A stretch of DNA of 64,000 nt from Caulobacter sp. 602-2 (GTDB lineage: Bacteria > Pseudomonadota > Alphaproteobacteria > Caulobacterales > Caulobacteraceae): assembly GCF_011043625.1 (NCBI RefSeq), contig NZ_JAAKGT010000006.1, forward strand, positions 62,001 through 126,000. Direction: 5' to 3'. The translations under genes and the position numbers were made by a program. The notes beneath the pieces are model-generated. The model was given only the letters and a program-made list of their open reading frames with translations, did not search any database and was not told the origin of the DNA. Each line of letters starts with the position of its first letter. The first letter of the stretch is position 1. This document shows, piece by piece, positions 42,112 through 50,858 of the stretch.

Positions 42112-42776
42112 GCGGCCGCATCGCACGGCGCGCGCTGGTCGCCGCGGCCCTGGCGCTGGTCGCCGGTTCGGCGGCGCTGGCGCAGGGCAACAAGACCGCG
42201 CCGGCCGACAAGGTGTTCGCCTATCTGGAAAATTTCCTGAAGGTGCCGGCCCAAGAGCGGGCGCGTACCCGGGTGGCCTACGCCCTGACCCGCGACGGCA
42301 AGCCCGCCGCCGGCCTGAAGGCGACCCTGATCGAGACCAGCGGCGTGCGTACGCCGATGCCGATCGGCGCCGACGGGCGGTTCGAGCGCCTGCCGACGCT
42401 GGCCCAGCTGCAGGGCGGGGCCAAGATCGAGTTCGAGGCCTCGGCCGACGGCAAGTTCGGCTCGACCCTGATCATCGAGCCGGTCCTGAAGCCAGCGGCC
42501 GAGTACGAGGTGGCCGAACTGAAGGCCGTGCTCGACTCGACCAACGGCGTCATCGGCAAGGCCGCCGGCCCCATGGCCATGCTGGCCCCGAAGATGACCG
42601 GCTTCGGCTTCCCCGGGGCGACCGGCGGCGTCGTGGTCGGGGCCGACGGCAAGTTGCAGGCCCTGCCGCTGTCGGGCAAGACGCCGATCCTGCGGCTGGC
42701 CGATTTCAAGGGCGCGGCCCGTGTCCGGCTGTCGGCGACGCCTTCGCGGGTGGGTTTCATCCAGAGCAAAAAATAG
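42108..42776 (+). CDS. Exported protein of unknown function, co-transcribed with methyltransferase paralogues
   Basis: A 222-residue protein with a signal peptide (RALVAAALALVAGSAALAQG). The mature region (about 195 residues) begins NKTAPADKVFAYLENFLKVP and contains beta-rich segments such as VAYALTRDGKPAAGLKATLI and IEFEASADGKFGSTLIIEPV. I do not recognise a family. The first third (KVFAYLENFLKVPAQERART) recalls small periplasmic binding or assembly domains, but that is weak. GTG start overlaps the upstream stop, so it is expressed with the two methyltransferase-like proteins. Confidence 0.8.
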   Translation: MSGRIARRALVAAALALVAGSAALAQGNKTAPADKVFAYLENFLKVPAQERARTRVAYALTRDGKPAAGLKATLIETSGVRTPMPIGADGRFERLPTLAQLQGGAKIEFEASADGKFGSTLIIEPVLKPAAEYEVAELKAVLDSTNGVIGKAAGPMAMLAPKMTGFGFPGATGGVVVGADGKLQALPLSGKTPILRLADFKGAARVRLSATPSRVGFIQSKK

Positions 42777-42886
42777 CGTGGAGAGCGTCTGAACGGTGTT
42801 TACTTGCGGCCCGGCTCCGGCCAGGGTGCCCACCAAGTTTTCACGCGCAGAACGCTCAAGCGCAGAAAAGAGGGAGACAGCGTTTC

Positions 42887-43195
42887 ATGGCCACGTTGCA
42901 GGAAATCACCGACAAGATCAAAACCGCCGTGGGCGACGACAGCGGCCTGGGCAAGAGCCTGAAGTTCGACCTGAAGGGCGAAGGCGTCATCCTCATCGAC
43001 GGCGGTTCGGTCACCAACGAGGACGGCCCGGCCGACCTGACCATGACCCTGTCGAAGGAAGACTTCCTGGCCATCGGCGCCGGCTCGCTCGACCCGACCA
43101 TGGCCGTCATGACCGGCAAGCTGAAGCTGTCGGACATGGGCGCGGCGATGGCGCTGCAGTCCAAGATGGCGGCGCTGTTCTCGAAGCTCCGCTAA
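42887..43195 (+). CDS. SCP2 sterol-binding domain protein
   Basis: A 102-residue protein consisting of one SCP2 (sterol carrier protein-2) domain. Signatures are LGKSLKFDLKGEGVILIDGG, PADLTMTLSKEDFLAIGAGS and the hydrophobic end MAVMTGKLKLSDMGAAMAL. SCP2 domains bind lipids or hydrophobic ligands in a tunnel. The gene lies 3 bp before an alpha/beta hydrolase, which suggests lipid ester metabolism as a shared theme. ATG 42887. Confidence 0.92.
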   Translation: MATLQEITDKIKTAVGDDSGLGKSLKFDLKGEGVILIDGGSVTNEDGPADLTMTLSKEDFLAIGAGSLDPTMAVMTGKLKLSDMGAAMALQSKMAALFSKLR

Positions 43196-43198
43196 GCC

Positions 43199-44143
43199 AT
43201 GGGGGAACCTGCGCCGCTGGTCTCGATTCCCGAGGCGCCGGTTCCCGACCACGGCAAGGCCGAATGGTTTTCCGGCGCGGATGGGGCGACCCTCCGCGCC
43301 GCTCTATTTTCGCCCCAGGGCGATCCGCGCGGTTCGGTGGTGGTCAGCCCCGGCCGCAGCGAACCGATCGAGAAGTACTACGAGGTCGTCGACGACCTTC
43401 TGGCCCGGGGCTTCGTCGTCCTGGTGCACGACTGGCGAGGGCAGGGGCTTTCCCACCGCGCCTTGCCCGATCGTCTGAAGGGCCACGCGGCCGGCTTTCA
43501 CGACTTCGTCGGCGACTATCAGGCCCTTCTGGCGGCCTTCGAGACGCGCCTGCCCAAGCCCTGGATCGCCCTGGGACACTCGATGGGCGGCTGCCTGACC
43601 AGCCTGGTCCTGGCCCACGGCGAAACCCGTTTCTCGGCCTGCGTGCTGTCGGCCCCGATGCTGGGGCTGAACACCGGCGGCAAGCCGGCCGGCATGGCCC
43701 GCGCCCTGGCCTGGCTGGCGGCCCGCACGCCGCTGCGCGGCGGCTATGTGCTGGGCGACGTCGGCGATCCCTTCAAGCACGTCTTCCCGCAGGACGCCCT
43801 GACCCACGACGCGGCGCGCTACGCCCGCCACCAGGCCCAGATCCGCGCCTGCCCCGACATCGCGCTCGGCGGCATCACCTGGGGCTGGACCGACTTTGCA
43901 TTCGAGGCCTGCGCCTGGCTGGCGCGCAGCAAGGGCGTCGAGGCCATCGCCATCCCGGTGACCATCGTCGGGGCGGGGGTCGACACCCGCGTCCTGACCT
44001 CGGCTCAGAAGGCGATCGCCGCGCGCATCCCCAAGGGCCGCTACATCGAGATCGAGGACGCCTTCCACGAGATCCTGATCGAGACCGACGACCGCCGGGC
44101 GCGGTTCTGGACGGCGTTCGACGAGACGGTGGCGACCCTCTAG
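43199..44143 (+). CDS. Alpha/beta hydrolase, lysophospholipase / monoacylglycerol lipase type
   Basis: A 314-residue alpha/beta hydrolase of the PldB/monoglyceride lipase group. The nucleophile elbow is GHSMGG. The oxyanion region VLVHDWRGQGLS precedes it. Candidate acid and base are Asp in GAGVDTRVLT and His in DAFHEIL. No signal peptide is present, so it probably acts in the cytoplasm or on the inner membrane face. It starts 3 bp after the SCP2 gene. A complete family D repeat follows directly. Confidence 0.9.
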   Translation: MGEPAPLVSIPEAPVPDHGKAEWFSGADGATLRAALFSPQGDPRGSVVVSPGRSEPIEKYYEVVDDLLARGFVVLVHDWRGQGLSHRALPDRLKGHAAGFHDFVGDYQALLAAFETRLPKPWIALGHSMGGCLTSLVLAHGETRFSACVLSAPMLGLNTGGKPAGMARALAWLAARTPLRGGYVLGDVGDPFKHVFPQDALTHDAARYARHQAQIRACPDIALGGITWGWTDFAFEACAWLARSKGVEAIAIPVTIVGAGVDTRVLTSAQKAIAARIPKGRYIEIEDAFHEILIETDDRRARFWTAFDETVATL

Positions 44144-44278
44144 ATCCTCCCCCTGAAGGGGGAGGTGGCCCGGAGGGCCGGAGGGGGGACGTTTTCAGCT
44201 ATCGAGGTGGTGGCGGGCTCATCAGCTACACCCCCCTCCGTCGCCTTTGGCGACACCTCCCCCAGAGGGGGAGGATCT
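44142..44278. repeat. Palindrome family D, complete copy
   Basis: Left arm AGATCCTCCCCCTGAAGGGG, right arm CCCCAGAGGGGGAGGATCT. Between them, GGTGGCCCGGAGGGCCGGAG and the CTCCGTCGCCTTTGGCGAC hairpin. Sits between convergent hydrolase and phosphatase genes. Confidence 0.85.
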
Positions 44279-44285
44279 TTGATCC

Positions 44286-45125
44286 TTATTTCGCCGAGCG
44301 TTTCAGGGCCACCAGGGCCTCGTCCAGCACGCGCTGGTCGCCGGCGATGGCCATCTGGCCGCCGTGCTGGCCGATCGGCGCGCCGCGCCAGTCGGTGACG
44401 ACGCCGCCGGCGCCTTCGATCAGGGGGATGGCGGCCTCGACGTCCCAGCTCTTGAGGCCGGCCTCGATGACCATGTCCATCGTGCCGGCCGCGACCATGG
44501 CGTAGGCGTAGGCGTCGCAGCCCAGGCGGGCCAGCTTGGCGGCGGCGCGCACCTGGCGCCAGGCGCCCAGCTCGGCGCCGTCGAAGCAGGCCTCGGGATC
44601 GGTGGTGGCGATGATGGCGTCGGTCAGCACGGCGCAGGGACGCACGTGCAGGGCTTTCTCACCGCCGCGGGCGATCAGGCGCGAACCGAGGGCGGCCGAG
44701 CCGACATAGAGCTCGCCGATATAGGGCTGGCCGATCGAGCCCAGAACGGGACGCCCCTGGTGGCGCAGGCCGATCAGGGTGGTCCACAGCGGCAGGCCCG
44801 AGATGAAGGCGCGGGTGCCGTCGACGGGATCCAGCACCCAGACGAACTCGGCGTCGGGGCGGTCCTCGCCATATTCCTCGCCAATCACGCCGTGCTCGGG
44901 AAAGCGCTCGGAGATCAGCTTGCGGATGGCCGCTTCGGCGCCGCGGTCGGCCTCGGTGACGGGATCGAACGCCGCGTGGGTGTCGCGCGGCAGGTTCTTG
45001 CCGGCCGCCTTGTCCTCCAGCCCGTGGTCGGACCGGAAAAGCGGCAGGATGGCGCCTGCGGAAGCACTGTTGAGCTCGACGATGAAGGCGTCGAGGGCGG
45101 CGAGGCGATCGGCGGAGAGCGTCAT
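44286..45125 (-). CDS. hisN: Inositol-monophosphatase-family phosphatase, probable histidinol-phosphatase
   Basis: A 279-residue Mg-dependent phosphatase. Metal-binding motifs are GEEYGEDR, WVLDPVDGTRAFISG and the C-terminal SWDVEAAIPLIEGAGG. The FISGLPLWTTLIGL stretch after the second motif is typical of histidinol-phosphatases of this family (HisN type) used in alphaproteobacteria and actinobacteria. Inositol or 3'-phosphoadenosine phosphatase cannot be excluded. ATG 45125. The neighbouring gene is an XRE-type regulator 53 bp upstream on the same strand. Confidence 0.85.
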   Translation of the reverse strand: MTLSADRLAALDAFIVELNSASAGAILPLFRSDHGLEDKAAGKNLPRDTHAAFDPVTEADRGAEAAIRKLISERFPEHGVIGEEYGEDRPDAEFVWVLDPVDGTRAFISGLPLWTTLIGLRHQGRPVLGSIGQPYIGELYVGSAALGSRLIARGGEKALHVRPCAVLTDAIIATTDPEACFDGAELGAWRQVRAAAKLARLGCDAYAYAMVAAGTMDMVIEAGLKSWDVEAAIPLIEGAGGVVTDWRGAPIGQHGGQMAIAGDQRVLDEALVALKRSAK

Positions 45126-45178
45126 GGAGGCAGGCTTTAGCCCGCCTTGGCCCAGGACGCTACTCCACTGAAGCAGGC

Positions 45179-45571
45179 TCAGGCTTCGAGCTGCTCGACG
45201 CCGTTCAGCGACTTGGCCAGGTCCAGCAGCCGGCGGCGCGGACGCTCGCCCAGCAGGTAGTAGGCCCGGATCAGGTCGATGGTCTCCTTGCGGGCGAACA
45301 TCTCGCCGCCTTCGGAGTCGTTGCTGGCCGCCGGGGCGGTGTCGCGGGCGATGGCCGACAGGCCGTCGTAGAAGTAGCCGACCGGCACTTCCAGCGCCTC
45401 GGACAGCTGCCACAGGCGAGCGGCCGAGATGCGGTTGGCGCCGCATTCGTACTTCTGGATCTGCTGGAAGCGCACGCCGACGGCGCCGGCCAGTTGCTGC
45501 TGGGTCAGGCCGAGCAGCCGGCGACGGCGGCGAAGGCGCTTGCCCAGGTGAGTGTCGATGTCGTTGCCCAT
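45179..45571 (-). CDS. XRE-family helix-turn-helix regulator
   Basis: A 130-residue protein with an N-terminal Cro/C1-type HTH (LGKRLRRRRRLLGLTQQQLA, GVRFQQIQKYECGANRISAA). A helical C-terminal region (KETIDLIRAYYLLGERPRRR) likely serves dimerisation. The basic stretch RRRRR in the first helix is striking. This kind of small regulator is common in Caulobacterales. It may be transcribed with hisN. ATG 45571. Confidence 0.9.
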   Translation of the reverse strand: MGNDIDTHLGKRLRRRRRLLGLTQQQLAGAVGVRFQQIQKYECGANRISAARLWQLSEALEVPVGYFYDGLSAIARDTAPAASNDSEGGEMFARKETIDLIRAYYLLGERPRRRLLDLAKSLNGVEQLEA

Positions 45572-45734
45572 GATGTGGACCCTTGACCCCCGATGGCTTT
45601 CCCCCGTCCCGAAACGGAACGGTCTGCCCTGACAGCCGCAAGTCGCGCGCCAAGCGAAGCTCGCTCGCCCGACGGGGTCAGGAGGTTCCGGCGCCACAGT
45701 TCCGCCGCCGGCCAAGTCGAGCTAGTAAGGGCCG

Positions 45735-46667
45735 ATGTCCAACGACCGTGTTTCCCCCACCCAAGACTTCCTCTGGCGCCTGGAGGCGTTCGGCTACGAC
45801 CTGTTCATGGGTCTGTTCCGCCTCTTGGGCGTGGACGCGGCCTCGGCGCTGGGCGGCTGGTTCGGGCGCACGTTCGGGCCGCTAAGCGGGGCCCACAAGG
45901 TGGCCGACCGCAACCTGCGCCTGGCGTTCCCGGAAAAGGACGCGGCCTGGCGCGCCGACATGCTGCGCAAGCAGTGGGACGGCCTGGGGCGCACGTTCGG
46001 CGAGTTCCCACTGATGGACAAGCTGCTCCCCTCGACCGGCCGGGTCGAGGTGGTCAACGCCGAGCGCCTGGCCCAGATCGCCCGCGACAGCGAGCCGGTG
46101 GTGTTCGTTTCGGGCCACCTGTCGAACTGGGAAGTGATGCCGGCGGCGATCGTCGATTCCGGCGTCACCTGCCAGATGACCTACCGCGCGGCCAACAACC
46201 CCTACATCGACGAGCGCATCAAGAAGAGCCGCTTCCGTTATGGGGTGCGCCTGTTCGCTCCCAAGGGCGGCGACGGCGCGCGCGAGCTGCTGGACGCCAT
46301 GAAGCGCGGCGAGTCGGTGGCGCTGATGAACGACCAGAAGTTCAACGGCGGGGTCGCCGCGCCGTTCTTCGGCCACGACTCGCGCACCGCGCCGGGCCCC
46401 ACGCGCCTGGCGATCCGCTTTGGCACGGTGCTGCAGCCGATGTCGGTGCAGCGCACCAAGGGCGCGCATTTCCGCGCCGTGGTTCACGATCCGATCGTCC
46501 CGCCCGACACCGGCGACCGCACGGCCGACATCGAGGCCGGCGTGCGGATGATCAACGCCTTCATGGAAGACCGCATCCGCGAGCGCCCGGAAGAGTGGTT
46601 CTGGGTCCACCGCCGCTGGCCCAACGAGGTCTATGCGGCGCTGCTGGCGGGGGATGCGGCGGAGTAG
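45735..46667 (+). CDS. Lipid A biosynthesis acyltransferase (LpxL/HtrB family)
   Basis: A 310-residue lysophospholipid acyltransferase-like enzyme that adds a secondary acyl chain to lipid A at the inner membrane. The catalytic HxxxxE-type motif is GHLSNWE. The N-terminal helix LFMGLFRLLGVDAASALGG suits membrane anchoring. Later blocks MTYRAANNPYIDERI, VALMNDQKFNGG and the closing EEWFWVHRRWPNE are conserved. It is divergent from the XRE gene and followed by repeat A2. Lauroyl or other chain preference cannot be told. Confidence 0.92.
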   Translation: MSNDRVSPTQDFLWRLEAFGYDLFMGLFRLLGVDAASALGGWFGRTFGPLSGAHKVADRNLRLAFPEKDAAWRADMLRKQWDGLGRTFGEFPLMDKLLPSTGRVEVVNAERLAQIARDSEPVVFVSGHLSNWEVMPAAIVDSGVTCQMTYRAANNPYIDERIKKSRFRYGVRLFAPKGGDGARELLDAMKRGESVALMNDQKFNGGVAAPFFGHDSRTAPGPTRLAIRFGTVLQPMSVQRTKGAHFRAVVHDPIVPPDTGDRTADIEAGVRMINAFMEDRIRERPEEWFWVHRRWPNEVYAALLAGDAAE

Positions 46668-46703
46668 GCTCTGCACGGGCAACGACGGGAGCGGCCCTTT
46701 TCC

Positions 46704-46807
46704 TGCGTCCTTCGAGGCCCGCTGCGCGGGCGCCTCAGGATGAGGAAGTCAGCGCAATGATATCCTCTTCCTGAGGTGCGAGCCGTAGGCGAGCCTCGAA
46801 GGACGCA
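46704..46807. repeat. Intergenic palindrome family A, copy 2 (104 bp)
   Basis: Same arms as copy 1 at 10754-10857 (TGCGTCCTTCGAGGC/GCCTCGAAGGACGCA). Same length; differences are in the 18-bp loop and a few bases. Lies between convergent lpxL-like and receiver genes. Confidence 0.9.
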
Positions 46808-46844
46808 CGGAAGGTGCGGGCGTCCAGTCGCTTCCACTTGCGCC

Positions 46845-47351
46845 TTAAAGCTCGATCGCGCCCTTGTCGGTGGCGCGACGGAACGGGCCGCCGTAGTGCG
46901 GGTCCTGGCGGCGGCGGCGGCAGGGGCCGAAATAGTCGCCGCTGCGGATGAACGGCCGCGGCTTGAAGATCACCATGTCGATGCGGTCGAGCAGCGAGCG
47001 GGCCGTGACCGGCTTGACGACGATCTCGGTGACGCCGGCGTCGCGCGCCTCGAACACCCTGTGCCGCTCGGCGAAGCCGGTAAGCATGATGATCGGCAGG
47101 AACGGGTCGGTGCTGTCGGGCGAATTGCGGACCAGCTGGGTGAACTGCACCCCGTCCAGCGGCGACATCTTGAAGTCGACGATAGCGATGTCGATCTGGC
47201 GATCCTTCAGGATCTGCAGGCCTTCTGCGCCGTCGATGGCCTCGTGCACATGGCGCACGCCGACCCCTTTCAGGATCGTGCTGACGATCGCCCGCATGTG
47301 GTGGTTATCGTCCACCAGCAGGAAACGGAGCTTGTCGAGCACCGCGGACAT
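46845..47351 (-). CDS. CheY-like receiver protein with basic C-terminal tail
   Basis: A 168-residue response regulator. Receiver marks: FLLVDDNHHMRAIV, phosphoacceptor Asp in IAIVDFKMSPLDG, IIMLTGF and VVKPVTARSLLD. After residue 130 there is a short tail of unusual composition (RPFIRSGDYFGPCRRRRQDP) seen in a group of alphaproteobacterial receivers. No DNA-binding domain is present. No kinase is adjacent. ATG 47351. Confidence 0.9.
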   Translation of the reverse strand: MSAVLDKLRFLLVDDNHHMRAIVSTILKGVGVRHVHEAIDGAEGLQILKDRQIDIAIVDFKMSPLDGVQFTQLVRNSPDSTDPFLPIIMLTGFAERHRVFEARDAGVTEIVVKPVTARSLLDRIDMVIFKPRPFIRSGDYFGPCRRRRQDPHYGGPFRRATDKGAIEL

Positions 47352-47457
47352 GCGGGATTACGCCTCATACGCGAGTTTCAAAAGCGGGGCTGGGGATAAC
47401 CATAACCACGACGACCTGTCGATAGGCGGTGTCCCGAAATGGTCAAGTTTGATCTCG

Positions 47458-48315
47458 TCACTGTCGCATTCCTGCGTCAGCGACCCACAGGCTGGGGTCG
47501 AGGTTGCGGTCGCGCCACTTGAGGCGCCAGCACAGGTGCGGGCCCGTCGCGCGGCCTTCCTTGCCGACCGCGCCGATGACCTGACCCTGGGCCAGGCGCT
47601 GGCCGACGGCCACGTCGATGCGGGAAAGGTGCAGGTAGGCGCTGATCAGGCCCTGGCCGTGATCGATCAGCACGAGGCCGCCCTCGAAGTGCAGCCCGGT
47701 CTCGGCGAAGGCCACGACCCCCGCGGCCGGGGCGACCACGGGCGTTCCCACCGGCGCGGCCAGGTCGACGCCATAGTGCGGGCGCTTGGGCTCGCCGTTG
47801 AGGATCCGCTGGCCGCCGAAGCTGGACGAGCGGCGGGTGGCCTTCACCGGCCAGATGAAGCCGGTGCGGAAGAAGTCGCCGTCTACGCGGCTGGCAAAGC
47901 CTGCGGCCTTGCGCGCGCCCTCGGCGGCGATGCGGGCCAGCAGCACGGGATCTTCGGGTGAGACCTGCGACGGCGGCAGGCCGTCGATGCGCTGGATGTC
48001 GAAGGTTCCCGGCGCGATCGCCACGCGGTGGCTGGCCGAGCCGTCAGGCGTCTGGACGGTGATCTCGGCGTTGGGCGGGGCGTCGCGGTCGAAGCCGACG
48101 ACGAACCAGCCGTCGGCCGAGGCCTGGGCGGCGAGAGCGCCGTCGACCAGCACCTCGGCGCGCGGCGCGGTCCGTCCCAGGGCGTAGCCGCCCTGCTGGA
48201 GACGGCCGCTCAGCACCAGTCCCGGCGCCGCGGCGGCGGCGGGGAAGGCGAGGGGAGCGACGCCGCAGGTCAGGGCGGCGAGAAGCGCCCGTCTATTCGG
48301 ACGCCAGGGATTCAG
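47458..48315 (-). CDS. M23 peptidase (LytM-type), apparent CTG start
   Basis: A 285-residue exported protein. A leader of Arg-rich then hydrophobic residues (RPNRRALLAALTCGVAPLAF) precedes a beta-rich N-terminal domain and the M23 domain from about residue 160. Zinc ligands are H180 and D184 (HYGVD) and H260; the usual HxH motif is H260-L-C262, with Cys in place of the second His. It would cut or regulate peptidoglycan crosslinks. No ATG, GTG or TTG exists at a suitable place: the frame has CTG at 48315, 8 nt after AGGAG and overlapping the upstream TGA (CTGA). Confidence 0.85.
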   Translation of the reverse strand: MNPWRPNRRALLAALTCGVAPLAFPAAAAAPGLVLSGRLQQGGYALGRTAPRAEVLVDGALAAQASADGWFVVGFDRDAPPNAEITVQTPDGSASHRVAIAPGTFDIQRIDGLPPSQVSPEDPVLLARIAAEGARKAAGFASRVDGDFFRTGFIWPVKATRRSSSFGGQRILNGEPKRPHYGVDLAAPVGTPVVAPAAGVVAFAETGLHFEGGLVLIDHGQGLISAYLHLSRIDVAVGQRLAQGQVIGAVGKEGRATGPHLCWRLKWRDRNLDPSLWVADAGMRQ

Positions 48316-48530
48316 GCCTTGGTCTCCTGCCAGCGCTTCAGCGCTTCCTTCGGCGTGGCGTAGGCTTCCTGCAGCTCGGGGCTCCAGTAGCGCAGGGCCT
48401 CCAGCGGGATCTTCGCGCCGGTGACGGCGCAGACGACGTACTGGCCGGGCTGGAGCACGGCGAAGTCGCCGTCGCCGTAGTGCAGGACGGCCAGGCCGGA
48501 TTTTCCGAGGTCGCGATCGTAAGCGTTCAT
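48312..48530 (-). CDS. DUF2093 family protein
   Basis: A 72-residue alphaproteobacterial protein of the DUF2093 family. Core: AVLHYGDGDFAVLQPGQYVV, CAVTGAKIPLEALRYWSPEL. The family function is unknown. It is followed by the M23 peptidase gene with a 3-bp overlap (CTGA). ATG 48530. Confidence 0.9.
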   Translation of the reverse strand: MNAYDRDLGKSGLAVLHYGDGDFAVLQPGQYVVCAVTGAKIPLEALRYWSPELQEAYATPKEALKRWQETKA

Positions 48531-48557
48531 GGGTCTCTTCTACGCCAATCTCGGGGT

Positions 48558-50090
48558 CTAGAACAGGTCGCCCTGCGACGACGAAGGCGGCGCGGCGGGC
48601 TTGGGGCGGGGCTTGGGGGCGGCCGTTGAAACCGGAGCGGGCGGGGGAGGCGGCGGCGTGGCGCCTTCGCCGTCGATCACCGCGTCGCGCTCGCCGTGCT
48701 TGAACTTCAGGTTCACGCGCTCGCCGGCGGACAGATCCGAGGCCGATCGGGCCAGGGTCCCGTCCATCTTGCGCACCAAGGCAAAGCCCAGTTCCAGCGG
48801 CCGCTCCGGGTTCAGCGACTGGCGCAGCTTGTCCAGTCCCGCCAGGCGGTCGGCCTCGCGGTCGAGGCGGCGGCGGGCCACGGCGTTGAGGCGGTCCCAC
48901 AAGGCCGGCAGGCGGGCGTGCTGGGCGGCGCGCTCGGGCGCGCGGCGGGCGGCGAGATCCAGGCGGCGCGACAGGTCGGACAGGCGCTCCGCCTTGGCCT
49001 GGCGCTGGCGGGCCAGGGCCTCGGGCGACAGGCGGGCGGTGACCTTGAGCAGGTCCTGGGCGTGGACCGAGGTGTTGCGGGCCAGGGCGGCGTCGAGGCG
49101 GCCGGCGGCGATGTCGAACCGCTGCTGGGCCAGGGCCAGCAGGTCGTTGGGGCGCGGCAGCCCCCGGGCGGCCGCCTGCAGGCGCGTGCGGCGCTCCTCG
49201 ACCACGCGCCCGGCGCAACGCGACAGGCGGCGGTCGTAGTCGGAGACGAGGCCCCGCAGTTCGGCCAGCACCGGCGTGGCCATCTCGGCCGCCGCCGTCG
49301 GGGTGGGCGCGCGGCGGTCGGATACGAAGTCGATCAGGGTGGTGTCGGTCTCGTGGCCGACGGCCGAGATCAGCGGGATCGTCCCGTCGGCCACGGTGCG
49401 GGCCAGGGCTTCGTCGTTGAAGGCCCAGAGGTCTTCGACCGAGCCGCCGCCGCGGGCGACGATCAGGATGTCGGGGCGCGGAACCGGGCCGCCGGGTTGC
49501 AGCGCGTTGAAGCCCCGGATGGCGCCGGCCACCTGGGCGGCGGCCGCGTCGCCCTGCACCACCACCGGCCAGACGATGACGCGGCAGGGCCAGCGGTCGC
49601 GGATGCGGTGCAGGATGTCGCGGATCACCGCGCCCGTGGGGCTGGTGATGACGCCGACCACGGCCGGCATCGAGGGCAGGGGCCGCTTGCGTTCGGGCGC
49701 GAACAGGCCCTCGCCGGCCAGCTTGGCCTTCAGCCGCTCCAGCTGGGCGAGCAGCGCGCCGACGCCGGCGGCTTCCATGCTGTCGATGACGATCTGGTAG
49801 CGCGAGCCGGCCGGATAGGTGGTGATCTTGCCGGTGACGATGACCTCGAGCCCATGCTCGGGCCGAACGCCCAGGCCGCGCACATTGCCCTTCCAGACGA
49901 CGCCGTCGATGGCGGCCTTGTCGTCCTTGATGGTCAGGTAGACGTGGCCGTTGGAGTGGTGGGTGACCTTGGAAAGCTCGCCGCGCAGCCGCACGAAGCC
50001 GTAGCGGTCTTCCAGGGTGCGCTTCAGCGCGAAGGCCAGTTCCGAGACGGAATAGGCGGGCGCGTTGGAATCGGGGGCGAGGTCGGTCAT
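48558..50090 (-). CDS. xseA: Exodeoxyribonuclease VII large subunit
   Basis: A 510-residue subunit of exonuclease VII, which degrades single-stranded DNA with XseB. Domains: OB fold ([39 protein letters not shown]) and catalytic core ([53 protein letters not shown]). A long coiled-coil follows, and a Pro-rich C-terminus ends with SQGDLF. xseB is not nearby in this window. ATG 50090 is preferred, but ATG 50102 has a better ribosome binding site (GGGGAGGG), which is itself part of a hairpin. Confidence 0.95.
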   Translation of the reverse strand: MTDLAPDSNAPAYSVSELAFALKRTLEDRYGFVRLRGELSKVTHHSNGHVYLTIKDDKAAIDGVVWKGNVRGLGVRPEHGLEVIVTGKITTYPAGSRYQIVIDSMEAAGVGALLAQLERLKAKLAGEGLFAPERKRPLPSMPAVVGVITSPTGAVIRDILHRIRDRWPCRVIVWPVVVQGDAAAAQVAGAIRGFNALQPGGPVPRPDILIVARGGGSVEDLWAFNDEALARTVADGTIPLISAVGHETDTTLIDFVSDRRAPTPTAAAEMATPVLAELRGLVSDYDRRLSRCAGRVVEERRTRLQAAARGLPRPNDLLALAQQRFDIAAGRLDAALARNTSVHAQDLLKVTARLSPEALARQRQAKAERLSDLSRRLDLAARRAPERAAQHARLPALWDRLNAVARRRLDREADRLAGLDKLRQSLNPERPLELGFALVRKMDGTLARSASDLSAGERVNLKFKHGERDAVIDGEGATPPPPPPAPVSTAAPKPRPKPAAPPSSSQGDLF

Positions 50091-50181
50091 TGGCGACAAC
50101 ATAAAGCCCTCCCCGCGGAACGGGGAGGGCTGCATGGCGAGAGCGCCTGAACGACGCTTCTCTTCTTATGGCTTGCTGGCG

Positions 50182-50712
50182 CTAGATGTAGCGGCGCAGC
50201 GAGCGGGCGAGCTCGGTGGCGCCGCCCTTTTTCTTGGTCGACTGCTGCGGCTGGTAGGCCACCCGGGCGTGCTCGACGCAGTAGGGGCCTTCCGACGAGC
50301 GGCGGCCGCAGAAGGTGAAGCTGTCCGACGACGGGTCGCCGATCGGCCACTTGCACATGTGGGCGCCCAGGGTCAGCACGGTGGCCGAGCCGGGGGCTTC
50401 GTTGCGCAGGATCGGCATCGAGGGCTGGGCCTGGACCGGAACCGGAGCCGGGGCGACCGGCTCGGCGGCGACCACGCGGCGCGGCGCGGCCGGGATCGTC
50501 GAGGCGGCGGCCGGACGGGCCGGGCGCGGGGCCTTGAAGGCCGGACGGGCCGGTTGCGACGGCGCGGCGCGACCCGACAGGCCCAGGCGATGGACCTTGC
50601 CGATCACGGCGTTGCGGGTGACCCCGCCCAGTTGTTTGGCGATCTGGCTGGCCGACAGGCCGTCCAGCCAAAGCTTTTTCAGGGTGGTGACCCGTTCGTC
50701 AGTCCAGCTCAT
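50182..50712 (-). CDS. gcrA: Cell-cycle regulator GcrA
   Basis: A 176-residue GcrA protein. In Caulobacter it joins RNA polymerase with sigma-70 and activates promoters that carry CcrM-methylated GANTC sites. The N-terminal HTH is MSWTDERVTTLKKLWLDGLS then ASQIAKQLGGVTRNAVIGKV. A Pro/Ala-rich linker follows, and the C-terminal domain has CKWPIGDPSSDSFTFCGRR and PYCVEHARVAYQP. The ATG 50712 agrees with the family. The divergent ABC permease starts 242 bp away and the region between has CtrA-, DnaA- and CcrM-like sites. Confidence 0.96.
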   Translation of the reverse strand: MSWTDERVTTLKKLWLDGLSASQIAKQLGGVTRNAVIGKVHRLGLSGRAAPSQPARPAFKAPRPARPAAASTIPAAPRRVVAAEPVAPAPVPVQAQPSMPILRNEAPGSATVLTLGAHMCKWPIGDPSSDSFTFCGRRSSEGPYCVEHARVAYQPQQSTKKKGGATELARSLRRYI

Positions 50713-50819
50713 GGCCCATCTCCGCCTAAAATCCGGGCCATGACGAGAAACCCCACCTCGCCATCGCCCTACATCTGGTGTACAGACCGCCCCGCCGGCG
50801 GCTGACCTACCAGATAGTG

Positions 50820-50834
50820 TAAAGAATGCGTTAA
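50820..50834 (-). promoter_or_regulatory. CtrA box candidate upstream of gcrA
   Basis: On the minus strand TTAA-CGCATTC-TTTA: 7 of 8 matches to TTAA-N7-TTAA with exact spacing, 108 bp before the gcrA ATG. CtrA is known to repress gcrA in Caulobacter. Confidence 0.5.
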
Positions 50835-50858
50835 GACGCACAATAGGCGCCAGGTAGT

